The notes beneath the pieces were generated by a model. The model had not been told where the DNA came from and searched no databases. It saw only the letters and a list, made by a program, of their open reading frames with translations. The position numbers and the translations under genes are program-made. Below, one piece after another: positions 1 to 7,630 of a stretch of DNA of 64,000 nucleotides. Location: assembly GCA_025997215.1 (NCBI GenBank), contig BNUH01000001.1, positions 62,001 to 126,000 on the forward strand, read 5' to 3'. Numbering within the stretch: position 1 is the first letter of the stretch; every line of letters begins with the position of its first letter. The DNA is from Clostridia bacterium (GTDB taxonomy: Bacteria > Bacillota_A > Clostridia > Christensenellales > Aristaeellaceae).

Positions 1-196
1 CGCTAAACAAATCGCCTCTGAACAAGGCAAGACGCAGTTTTCTGCGCAGGCTGTCGGCGGTGCTGTCGGACACAATCCCATATCGATTATCATTCCGTGC
101 CATCGCGTGGTGGGTTCGGATGGCGGTCTTACCGGTTACGCCGGCGGACTGGACAAGAAGCAGTCGCTGCTGAATCTGGAGCGCAAGCTCGGCTAA
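1..196 (+). CDS. ogt: Methylated-DNA--[protein]-cysteine S-methyltransferase, 3' part only
   Basis: This is the C-terminal 64 residues of an O6-alkylguanine-DNA alkyltransferase, open at the left window edge. The reading frame begins at base 2. It shows the active-site signature IIPCHRVVGSDG, whose Cys accepts the alkyl group, followed by LTGYAGGLDKKQSLLNLE, the usual C-terminal helix of the family. The protein repairs O6-methylguanine in a suicide reaction. The start and N-terminal domain lie outside the window. No terminator is evident in the few bases after the stop, and the next feature is the minus-strand small gene at 200-349. Confidence 0.93.
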   Translation, partial: AKQIASEQGKTQFSAQAVGGAVGHNPISIIIPCHRVVGSDGGLTGYAGGLDKKQSLLNLERKLG

Positions 197-199
197 TCC

Positions 200-349
200 T
201 TAACTGAATAGATATCCAATGAACGAACTCCTAAACAGGATGGCTTTATATCGTGTATCCACGATAAATGCACCGCCCATCTGCTGGTAACGCGTCCACT
301 TATACTCACCGGGGTAACGGTTGGGTGTATAAGGATTTTCGCCTCACAT
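200..349 (-). pseudogene. Tiny tyrosine-rich protein gene, apparently frameshifted at its 5' end
   Basis: A minus-strand frame of about 47 codons ends with TAA at 202-200 and reads NPYTPNRYPGEYKW, then KWTRYQQMGGAFIVD, then AILFRSSFIGYLFS. An ATG at 349-347 in this frame is followed at once by TGA (346-344). The best-spaced start is instead GTG at 347-345, seven bases after GAGGGGG. It reads MRRKSLYTQPLPR in another frame and stops. Dropping one base near the AAAA run (335-339) would join MRR to NPYTPNRYPG and give a 48-residue protein. A very good promoter (390-418) points at it. I do not recognise the family. It could be a mutated gene, a sequencing error, or a programmed shift. Confidence 0.35.
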
Positions 350-378
350 GTCCACCCCCTCTAATCGAAATTCACAAC

Positions 379-418
379 CAACGTTACAAAGCATACTACA
401 TCTAAACGTTGTTGTCAA
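379..418 (-). promoter_or_regulatory. Sigma-A-type promoter of the tiny gene, with a dyad over the core
   Basis: On the minus strand TTGACA (418-413) is separated by 17 bases from TATGCT (395-390), a near-consensus vegetative promoter about 40 bases upstream of the GAGGGGG ribosome site. The dyad CAACGTT (379-385) / AACGTTG (405-411) brackets the -10 element, a placement typical of a repressor operator. The repressor is unknown. Confidence 0.6.
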
Positions 419-490
419 GCGAAAAACAAAAAATATTTACCTGCGCAAATTTCACGCCAATTTCGCCAGCACAACATTGCTATAATATTC

Positions 491-519
491 TTGACAACCT
501 CACAGTATCCTGCTATCAT
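491..519 (+). promoter_or_regulatory. Sigma-A-type promoter of the 574-15222 cluster
   Basis: TTGACA (491-496), a 17-base spacer and TATCAT (514-519) form a strong vegetative promoter 55 bases before the GTG start of the first cluster gene. Apart from this, the minus-strand promoter and the tiny gene, I see nothing else in 197-573. Confidence 0.65.
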
Positions 520-573
520 TATGTTGCAAGTTGACGAGGAGTTTGTTTATACATACTTGGAAGAGAGGATCCT

Positions 574-3500
574 GTGTATAGAGTCCGACAGACGCGGCGA
601 CTGGTAAACCGCTTATGGCTCGCGGCCTGTTTCAGTGTGCTATTCTGTGTTTTGCTAAGCGGCTGTACCTTTGCGGAAAGCGGCTCTTTTGTTGAGCCTG
701 TTGCGGAAAACGTTTTAGTGGATGAATCCACCTATGCTGACTATGCCAAAACCCTTGATCTATATGTGATTGACGATACGATTCCGTCATTCGATGCGTA
801 TACCCAAGGCAAGCCGGCGTCTTATCCTGATACCAGCATAACCATCAGTGCAGGAGACTTCATCCGGTACGAAACGCCGAACTCTGCAGCCGTTCCCGAC
901 GTGTCGTTGAACTATGAGAATAACCCCGGCGTCAGCGTCTATACCGATGAGGACGCGCTGATTCAGTATATCATAGACGTTCCCGCCGATGGTTGGTACT
1001 CGCCCGCGCTGGAGTATTACCCGGTATCAGGCAAGAACGCGTCGATTCAGCGAGCGTTGTTTGTGGATGGCCGGCTGCCCTGCCGCGAGTTTGCGCGAGT
1101 GGAGTTTGCCAGGTTTTGGCGCAGCAGCGTGCCGCTTAACGACGACACGGGCACGTATATATGGGAAAAGGATAATCAGGGCAACGACCGCCGCCCGGCG
1201 ATGGTCGAGTCGCCTGAATGGACGCTCAGCGACTTCTTAGACGCTGATGGCTACGTAACCCAACCGCTGCGGGTTTTCTTGGAAAAGGGCAAGCACATTA
1301 TAACGTTGTATTCCATACGCGAACCGATGTTGATTCGGCGCATAGTATTCAACCCCGTCGATGATTCGCACACCGTAACCTATGCGGAATACAAACGTCG
1401 GTGGGATGAGGCTGGCGCAAAGGATGCAGTCGGCGCGCCAGTAATCATTCAGGCTGAAGATACCGTCCGCACATCCTCCCAGATGCTTTATCCTATGCAG
1501 GAACTGGGTTCGCCCTCCGTCACGCCTTCCAGCGCGAAGCTGCTGCTGATCAATACGATCGGCGGCAACTCATGGCGGTTCGCAGGCCAATGGATAGAAT
1601 GGGATTTTTATGCGCCGAGCGATGGATACTATAATATAAGTATGCATGTCAACCAGAACCTGAAGCGCGGTATCTATGTATCAAGAAAGATTATGATCGA
1701 CGGTGCGGTTCCGTTCGCGGAGCTGGCCGACTATCCGTTCACATACGCGCAGGATTGGCGGCAGGTTACGCTATCCAACACCACTGGTGAACCATATCGC
1801 ATATATTTGACGGCGGGCAAGCATACCCTTCGTATGGAGGCCACGTTGGGTGGGTTCAGTGCGATTATCGCATCGGTGCGCGACGCGGTGTATCAACTCA
1901 ATGCCATATATCGCCAGGTGATCCAGCTGACCGGCGTCGCGCCCGATCGCTTCCGCGACTACCAGATTGAGCGCAGCCTTCCGTTGCTGACTGGGCAGAT
2001 GGAGTCCGTGCGCGACAGCCTGACCGAGGTGATCGACCGCCTTCGCGCCGACGCTGGGAGTTCATCGGACCGCGAACGCGCGCTGGTTACGATGCGCGAC
2101 CAATTGGATACCCTGATCGAGGATAACGAACGCTACGGCCGAGTGATCGCCGACTTCAAGAAAAATGTTCGAGCGTGCGGCACTTGGCTTAATGAAGCCA
2201 TGCTGCAGCCACTGCAGCTGGACGACATCACCATCAAATCACCCGAGACGAAGCTGGCGGCCCCAGGAATCCCATTCCTGACGAAGGCCTCGTTCGAGGT
2301 ACGGCGGCTGATGTACTCATTCGTGATTGATTATAACGCCATAGGCAATGTCACCCAGGATGAGCGGACGATCACGCTGTGGGTCGGTTCCGGCCGCGAT
2401 CAGGCGAATGTTATAAAGACATTGATCGACGATACGTTCACGAGCGAAACTGGAGTAAACGTAAACGTTATGCTAGTAGATATGAGCACTCTGCTGCAGG
2501 CGACTCTGGCCGGGCAAGGCCCTGACGTCGCCATCCAGGTCGGCTGGGATCTGCCGATGAATTACGGTCAGCGCGGCGCGGTGCTGGATCTATCCCAGTT
2601 TTCCGATATAGGTGAGATTCGACAGCGTTTTGCGTCAGGCGCAATGGTACCGTATGAATTCGATGGCCATATATATGCGCTGCCCGAGACCCAGGTATTC
2701 CCGATGCTGTTCTACCGCAAGGACATCATGGCGCAGATGGGTCAAAAGATTCCGGAGACTTGGGATGATGTGGCCGTAATGCTGGCCACGCTCGCTCGTT
2801 CTCAAATGGAGATCGGCATGATCCCCAGTGAGAATATCTTTGCGATGATACTCTACCAAAATGGCGGTCGCTATTACAACCAGGACGCGACCCGTTCAGC
2901 CCTGGTTGATGAGGAGGCCATACAGGCCTTCAAACTGTATACTGAATTCTACACGGATTACAAGCTGGATCGCGTCACCAGCGTGGAGGAACGTTTCCGC
3001 ACAGGCGAGTGCCCGATGGTCATCGCGGATTACACGGTCTACAATAACCTGCAGGTTTCCGCGCCCGATCTGCGCGGGCTGTGGGGCATGGCTCCCGTGC
3101 CCGGAACCCGCCGGGATGACGGCTCCATCGACCGCAGCGTCGGCGGAAATGGCAGCGCGTGCGTAGTGATGCGCGACACCGACCAGCCGGAGATCAGTTG
3201 GGAATTCCTCAAGTGGTGGACCTCCGCCGAAACGCAGATCGCCTATGGCCGCGAGATGGAGAGCCTGATGGGTGCCTCCGCGCGTGTCCCCACCGCGAAT
3301 CTGGAAGCCTTTGACCATATGCCCTGGCCGACGGCTGACCTCGCTGCGCTGAAGGAGCAGCAGTCTTGGGCCAAGGGTATCCCGCAGGTGCCGGGTGGTT
3401 ACTTTACTTATCGCAATATAAACAACGCTTTCTACTCTGTCACCACGCCGCCGCTGGATCAACTGCAGCCGCTGTCCGTAACCCCGCGCGAGGCGCTGAC

Positions 3501-3576
3501 GGATAAAGTTATACTGATTAACGATGAGATTCGCTACAAGCGTACGGAATTCGGGCTGCCGCTCGATCCGGACTGA
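574..3576 (+). CDS. Large multidomain extracellular solute-binding lipoprotein of a sugar ABC transporter
   Basis: 1000 residues, more than twice a normal binding protein. The GTG start is preceded by AAGAGAGGA. A signal peptide ends in lipobox LLSGC with the lipidated Cys at residue 31. Residues about 85-270 and 285-430 look like two related beta-sandwich, carbohydrate-binding-like modules (ITISAGDFIRYE and IIQAEDTVRTSSQ begin equivalent strands). Residues 430-570 are charged and probably helical. From about 599 (TITLWVGSGRDQANVIK) to the end it is a family-1 solute-binding domain with GPDVAIQVGW and the later FYRKDIMAQ and IPETWDDVAVML segments. First gene of the cluster, 21 bases before its permease. 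The ligand is probably an oligosaccharide; the modules may hold longer glycans at the surface (inference). Confidence 0.9.
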   Translation: MYRVRQTRRLVNRLWLAACFSVLFCVLLSGCTFAESGSFVEPVAENVLVDESTYADYAKTLDLYVIDDTIPSFDAYTQGKPASYPDTSITISAGDFIRYETPNSAAVPDVSLNYENNPGVSVYTDEDALIQYIIDVPADGWYSPALEYYPVSGKNASIQRALFVDGRLPCREFARVEFARFWRSSVPLNDDTGTYIWEKDNQGNDRRPAMVESPEWTLSDFLDADGYVTQPLRVFLEKGKHIITLYSIREPMLIRRIVFNPVDDSHTVTYAEYKRRWDEAGAKDAVGAPVIIQAEDTVRTSSQMLYPMQELGSPSVTPSSAKLLLINTIGGNSWRFAGQWIEWDFYAPSDGYYNISMHVNQNLKRGIYVSRKIMIDGAVPFAELADYPFTYAQDWRQVTLSNTTGEPYRIYLTAGKHTLRMEATLGGFSAIIASVRDAVYQLNAIYRQVIQLTGVAPDRFRDYQIERSLPLLTGQMESVRDSLTEVIDRLRADAGSSSDRERALVTMRDQLDTLIEDNERYGRVIADFKKNVRACGTWLNEAMLQPLQLDDITIKSPETKLAAPGIPFLTKASFEVRRLMYSFVIDYNAIGNVTQDERTITLWVGSGRDQANVIKTLIDDTFTSETGVNVNVMLVDMSTLLQATLAGQGPDVAIQVGWDLPMNYGQRGAVLDLSQFSDIGEIRQRFASGAMVPYEFDGHIYALPETQVFPMLFYRKDIMAQMGQKIPETWDDVAVMLATLARSQMEIGMIPSENIFAMILYQNGGRYYNQDATRSALVDEEAIQAFKLYTEFYTDYKLDRVTSVEERFRTGECPMVIADYTVYNNLQVSAPDLRGLWGMAPVPGTRRDDGSIDRSVGGNGSACVVMRDTDQPEISWEFLKWWTSAETQIAYGREMESLMGASARVPTANLEAFDHMPWPTADLAALKEQQSWAKGIPQVPGGYFTYRNINNAFYSVTTPPLDQLQPLSVTPREALTDKVILINDEIRYKRTEFGLPLDPD

Positions 3577-3597
3577 ACCAATACTGGGGGTTTCTAG

Positions 3598-4533
3598 ATG
3601 ACTGGCGACTTGGCAAAGGTTTCATTGCGGACGTTGCGTCCACCCACCACTTGGCAGCGCATGTGGAAAAACCGCGTCGCGTATGTGATGCTCGCGCCTT
3701 ACTTTATACTGTTCACACTGTTCACGATACTGCCCGTGCTGATGGCCATGGGTATCAGCCTGACATATTTCGACGCGCTGAGCATGCCTCGATTCATCGG
3801 CTGGGCGAATTACCTAAAGCTGTTCCTGCAGGACGACCTGTTCATGAAGGCGCTGCAGAACACTCTCATGCTGGCGTTGGTTACGGGGCCGGCCAGCTAC
3901 CTGCTGTGCCTGTTGTTCGCGTGGATAATCAATGAGTTCAAGGGTTGGCTCCGTGCCGCGCTGACATTGATATTCTACGCGCCGTCGATATGCGGTCAGG
4001 CATACTTGATATGGAATATAATCCTGACCGGCGACCGATACGGATTGTTAAACGGTATACTACTGCGCTTAGGCATTTTGAATGAGCCGAAAATATGGAT
4101 GACTACCGAAAAGTATGTTATGCCATTTCTGATTGTGGTTCAATTATGGCTAAGTCTTGGAACTGGTTTCCTCGCGTTCATAGCAGGCCTGCAGACGATT
4201 GACAACTCGCTGTATGAAGCGGCCGCTATAGACGGCGTAAAGAACCGCTGGCAGGAACTCTGGTTCGTGACCCTGCCCGCGATGCGTCCGCAGTTGATGT
4301 TTGGCGCGGTCATGCAGATCACGCAGTCATTTGCCATTGCGGATGTCTCGCTGAATCTGGCTGGAAACCCCTCGGTCAACTACGTCGGTTCGACAATAGT
4401 CACGCATCTGTTGGACTACGGCGGCATTCGATTTGAGATGGGCTATGCCTCCGCGATCGCGACGACGCTGTTCCTGTTGATGATTGGCTCCAACAAACTC
4501 GTGCAGAAATTGCTAAGGAGGGTCGGCGAATGA
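3598..4533 (+). CDS. Sugar ABC transporter permease, MalF/UgpA type
   Basis: 311 residues with six predicted membrane spans; the first is YVMLAPYFILFTLFTILPVL. The ATP-coupling EAA loop is YEAAAIDGVKNRWQELW near residue 207, followed by TLPAMRPQ. This is the first of the two permeases that receive substrate from the upstream lipoprotein. GGGGG lies before the ATG, and the stop overlaps the next start as ATGA, so the two permeases are translationally coupled. No ATPase gene lies in the cluster, so a shared MsmX/UgpC-like ATPase elsewhere is likely. Confidence 0.92.
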   Translation: MTGDLAKVSLRTLRPPTTWQRMWKNRVAYVMLAPYFILFTLFTILPVLMAMGISLTYFDALSMPRFIGWANYLKLFLQDDLFMKALQNTLMLALVTGPASYLLCLLFAWIINEFKGWLRAALTLIFYAPSICGQAYLIWNIILTGDRYGLLNGILLRLGILNEPKIWMTTEKYVMPFLIVVQLWLSLGTGFLAFIAGLQTIDNSLYEAAAIDGVKNRWQELWFVTLPAMRPQLMFGAVMQITQSFAIADVSLNLAGNPSVNYVGSTIVTHLLDYGGIRFEMGYASAIATTLFLLMIGSNKLVQKLLRRVGE

Positions 4534-5453
4534 CGCACGCGGCTCCAAAACCCCGCGCGTTGCAGCCCAACCGTTCAGCGCAAACCGGCAAGCGGCTCCA
4601 TGCCGCGCGTGGGCATAAGCTCAACCGTTCCGTGGCGGGCAATGGCCTGCTGTTCACGCTGATGATCATATGCGGCGTGTTCATGGCGCTGCCGCTGGTG
4701 ATGATAGTCAACAACGCGCTCAAACCGCTCGACGAGATATTCCAATACCCGCCGCGCATATTCGTGCGCTATCCCACGCTGGAGAACTTCGCCGACCTGT
4801 TTGTGATTCTTTCAGGGTCATGGGTGCCCTTCTCGCGGTATATACTTAATACATTGATAATTACAGGAGGTGGCGTGCTGGGCCATGTGCTTCTGGCATC
4901 CCTGGCCGCATACCCTTTGTCGAAGATGGATTTTCCCGGTAAGAAGCTGCTGTTCAACCTGGTCGTGCTCTCCATGATGTTCTCATGGACGGTGACGCAG
5001 ATCCCCAATTACCTGATAATAACGGCGCTGCATATCAACAACACATACCTGGCGCTGATCCTGCCCGCGTGCAGCTATGGCATGGGCCTGTATCTAATGA
5101 AGCAATTCATGGAGCAGCTGCCCCGCTCGCTGATGGAGTCCGCCCGGTTGGATGGTGCGAGTGAGTTCCGCGTATTCTGGAGCATTATAATGCCTAATGT
5201 CAAACCCGCGTGGCTGACGCTGGCGATATTCCAATTCCAGTCCATGTGGGGGCAAACAGGGTATATGTTCCTGCGTGATGAGCAGTTGAAGCCGCTGCAG
5301 TTCGCAATGCAGCAGATCGCTGCGGGCGGCGCTCAACGTGCAGGCGCAAGTGCGGCGGTGGGATTCATCATCGCGGCGATACCGATAACGTTCTTCCTGC
5401 TTGCGCAGTCCAGAATCCTTGAGACTATGACGACGTCAGGCATGAAGGATTAG
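4530..5453 (+). CDS. Sugar ABC transporter permease, MalG/UgpE type
   Basis: 307 residues, the second membrane subunit of the first transporter. A basic hydrophilic N-terminus of about 40 residues precedes the spans beginning LLFTLMIICGVFMALPLV. The EAA-type coupling loop is MESARLDGASEFRVFW near residue 201, followed by IIMPNVKPAW. The start ATG overlaps the previous stop and follows AAGGAGGG. MKPLDEI-like text after the first span (NNALKPLDEIFQYPPR) is typical of this permease class. About 40 bases separate it from the NHL-repeat gene. Confidence 0.92.
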   Translation: MTHAAPKPRALQPNRSAQTGKRLHAARGHKLNRSVAGNGLLFTLMIICGVFMALPLVMIVNNALKPLDEIFQYPPRIFVRYPTLENFADLFVILSGSWVPFSRYILNTLIITGGGVLGHVLLASLAAYPLSKMDFPGKKLLFNLVVLSMMFSWTVTQIPNYLIITALHINNTYLALILPACSYGMGLYLMKQFMEQLPRSLMESARLDGASEFRVFWSIIMPNVKPAWLTLAIFQFQSMWGQTGYMFLRDEQLKPLQFAMQQIAAGGAQRAGASAAVGFIIAAIPITFFLLAQSRILETMTTSGMKD

Positions 5454-5495
5454 TTTAATAACTATTATACTACGATTGAAAGGGGTGAGGCGCGG

Positions 5496-6965
5496 ATGAT
5501 CCGCCGGGTATCTGTAATACTGCTCTGTGTAATCATTATGTCGGCAACAGCATCGACTGTGCTGGCCGAAAGCGCGCCCTACCAGTCGTACACATTCGAC
5601 TACTGGGGTGTCGTCAAGTTAACGCCGCCGCCGTATCTGCCAGAGCGCAGCATCAGCGGCGCGACGCTGGGCATCACCCCGTTGAGCCAGGCCCGCGACA
5701 TCACGATCGCGGACGACGGCACACTCTACATAGCCGATACGGGCAACAACCGCATCATCATTGTTGAACCCGACCTGCGCACAGTCCGCGCGATACTAAC
5801 CGGATTCGACAATGGCGGCAACGCGGAGCGCTTCGCCTCGCCATCCGGCATCGCGCTCTCGGAAACGGGCGGTATATACATCGCCGATTCGGGCAACCGC
5901 CGCGTGGTCGTGCTGGAACCGGATGCCCGTACCCTCGTGAAGATCGTACAGAATCCCAAGAATGAGGCCCTGCCATCCGACTTTGTATTCACGCCGCTGC
6001 GGGTGGCCGTGGATTATGCTGGACGCATATATGTTATAGCACAGAATATGTTCCAAGGAATTATGATGTTTGACCCGGACGGCACGTTCACAGGATTCTA
6101 TGGTACAATCGGGGTTACGATTACGATGTGGGAACGGTTTTGGCGTGCGCTGTCCAGCAAACAGGAGCGCGCGAACAGCCGCCTGTATATCCCAACTGAA
6201 TTCACCGGGCTGGACGTGGATCCCGTGGGCTTTGTCTACGCGTCCTACATGGATCCTAAGGGTACAAAGGCCGTCAGCCGCCTGAATCCCAAGGGTGAGG
6301 ACGTCGCCAAGACAGGCGTTAACAAGAATTTGGGCGGCGATCTTGAAGCAGCAGAGTTTGGGGCTTCCCGAATAGTGGACGTCACCTACCAAGGTAAGGG
6401 CATCTACTCGCTGCTGGACAGCACGCGCGGCAGGATTTTCACGTATGATCACGAGGGCAACCTGCTGTATACCTTCGGCGGGTTGGGTAGTCAGGTGGGG
6501 ACATTCCGCACGCCAACCGCCATAGCATGCGCGGGCGGCAGAATATTGGTGCTCGACCAGGTGCGCAGCGAGATCGCCATATTTCAGGAAACCGAATATG
6601 GCCGCCTGATCAACGAGGCCGTCGGTCTGCGATTCGACGGCGACGAAACGCTGGCTGTCGAAAAATGGCGCCAAGTCCTGATGCTGAATGGGAACCTGGA
6701 GCTGGCTAACGTCGGCATCGGCAAGGCCTATCTCACATCCGGCGACAACTATCAGGCCATGCAATACCTGCGGCTGGGTATGAGCCGTGATTATTACTCG
6801 ATAGCATTCAAACGCTACCGCAACGAGATTCTCAAGGAAAACCTGGGCTGGATACTGACCGCAGCTGTCACGGCAGTTGCCGCAATATTTATAGTTACTT
6901 ACCTGCGTAAGCGCAAACGTACCCAGCAGGATACGCCCGATACGGGGGTGATGGATGATGTATAA
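5496..6965 (+). CDS. Surface NHL-repeat protein with TPR-like tail and C-terminal membrane anchor
   Basis: 489 residues. A Sec signal peptide ends near VLAESAP. Residues about 50-370 hold NHL/beta-propeller repeats with the recurring pattern DGTLYIADTGNNRIIIVE, GIYIADSGNRRVVVLEP and GRIYVIAQ. A short helical stretch follows (VEKWRQVLMLNGNLELA, IGKAYLTSGDNYQAMQYL) that resembles two TPR units. The C-terminus is one span, AAVTAVAAIFIVTYL, and a basic tail. The protein should therefore sit outside the cell on a membrane stalk. NHL propellers bind proteins, sugars or RNA; its location among transporter genes suggests a scaffold or glycan sensor (inference). Its end overlaps the YIP1 gene by 11 bases. 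Confidence 0.85.
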   Translation: MIRRVSVILLCVIIMSATASTVLAESAPYQSYTFDYWGVVKLTPPPYLPERSISGATLGITPLSQARDITIADDGTLYIADTGNNRIIIVEPDLRTVRAILTGFDNGGNAERFASPSGIALSETGGIYIADSGNRRVVVLEPDARTLVKIVQNPKNEALPSDFVFTPLRVAVDYAGRIYVIAQNMFQGIMMFDPDGTFTGFYGTIGVTITMWERFWRALSSKQERANSRLYIPTEFTGLDVDPVGFVYASYMDPKGTKAVSRLNPKGEDVAKTGVNKNLGGDLEAAEFGASRIVDVTYQGKGIYSLLDSTRGRIFTYDHEGNLLYTFGGLGSQVGTFRTPTAIACAGGRILVLDQVRSEIAIFQETEYGRLINEAVGLRFDGDETLAVEKWRQVLMLNGNLELANVGIGKAYLTSGDNYQAMQYLRLGMSRDYYSIAFKRYRNEILKENLGWILTAAVTAVAAIFIVTYLRKRKRTQQDTPDTGVMDDV

Positions 6966-7614
6966 CCAAGCATTATATATAACTAATTCGTTGTTTGGCG
7001 CGGAGCGTTGGCGCTCGATGCTGCGCGTCCTCTCCCACCCGTCGGATGGATTTTACGAGATACGCTACCGCGAGAAGGGCAGCCCCGCGCTGGCGCTGCT
7101 GATGACGCTGCTGTTCTGCGTATGCTATACGACTAACCGGCTGTTGGCGAGCTTTGTGGTCAACAATGTCTATACGCGCTCTATAGACGGTTTAGCCGAA
7201 TCGGGCGCGATTGTCGGGCTGGTGCTGCTGTTCTCCATTGGTAACTGGTCTGTGACATGCCTGCTCAATGGCGAGGGGCGTTTCAGGGACATCATTACGG
7301 TTGTGGGCTACGCGCTGATTCCGGCTATCATTGCGCTGGCGTTGGGTACGGTCGTCAGCCGATTCCTGGCCTCGGGCGAGGAGGGTTTTTATACTGTCAT
7401 AATTGCCGTGGGTCTGGTGTGGACCGGAGTGCTGGTACTCGTAGGCATCATGACGGTGCACAACTATACGCTGATCAAGACCTTGGGCACGCTGATATTG
7501 ACGATACTCGCTATGTTCATCATAGTGTTCTTTATATTGCTGCTGGCAGATATGGTGCGGCAGGTATATGTATTCGGGTATGGCATATATACGGAGTTGA
7601 TATTCCGTGGTTAA
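6955..7614 (+). CDS. YIP1-family integral membrane protein
   Basis: 219 residues with five predicted spans, for example LALLMTLLFCVCYTT, VVGYALIPAIIALALG and LGTLILTILAMFIIVFFILL. The pattern, including the conserved VGYALIPAII segment, matches the bacterial Yip1 domain family, whose function is unknown. The start is ATG at 6955 (or the next codon, 6958), overlapping the previous reading frame, with GGGGGTG upstream. It lies between the NHL protein and the DUF5696-like protein, a neighbourhood I recall from other Bacillota sugar clusters. It may be the membrane partner of one of those two surface proteins (inference). Confidence 0.8.
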   Translation: MMYNQALYITNSLFGAERWRSMLRVLSHPSDGFYEIRYREKGSPALALLMTLLFCVCYTTNRLLASFVVNNVYTRSIDGLAESGAIVGLVLLFSIGNWSVTCLLNGEGRFRDIITVVGYALIPAIIALALGTVVSRFLASGEEGFYTVIIAVGLVWTGVLVLVGIMTVHNYTLIKTLGTLILTILAMFIIVFFILLLADMVRQVYVFGYGIYTELIFRG

Positions 7615-7615
7615 T

Positions 7616-7621
7616 GGAGGT
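7616..7621 (+). promoter_or_regulatory. Ribosome-binding site that decides the start of the DUF5696-like gene
   Basis: GGAGGT lies nine bases before ATG 7631. The frame is open further upstream, to a GTG at 7607, but that codon precedes the ribosome site and has none of its own, so 7631 is preferred. Confidence 0.7.
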
Positions 7622-7630
7622 GTCGGCGGC

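Noticed and set aside
344..346. TGA after the ATG of the tiny gene as a selenocysteine codon
   Set aside because: No SECIS-like hairpin is apparent directly after it and the GTG start in another frame has better spacing; a one-base frameshift is simpler.
5796..6764. A long minus-strand open frame of about 320 codons opposite the NHL gene
   Set aside because: It has no ribosome site, a composition with many His/Arg/Gln typical of antisense of GC-rich coding sequence, and lies fully inside a convincing gene. The same applies to similar frames opposite the 12290 and 46308 genes.
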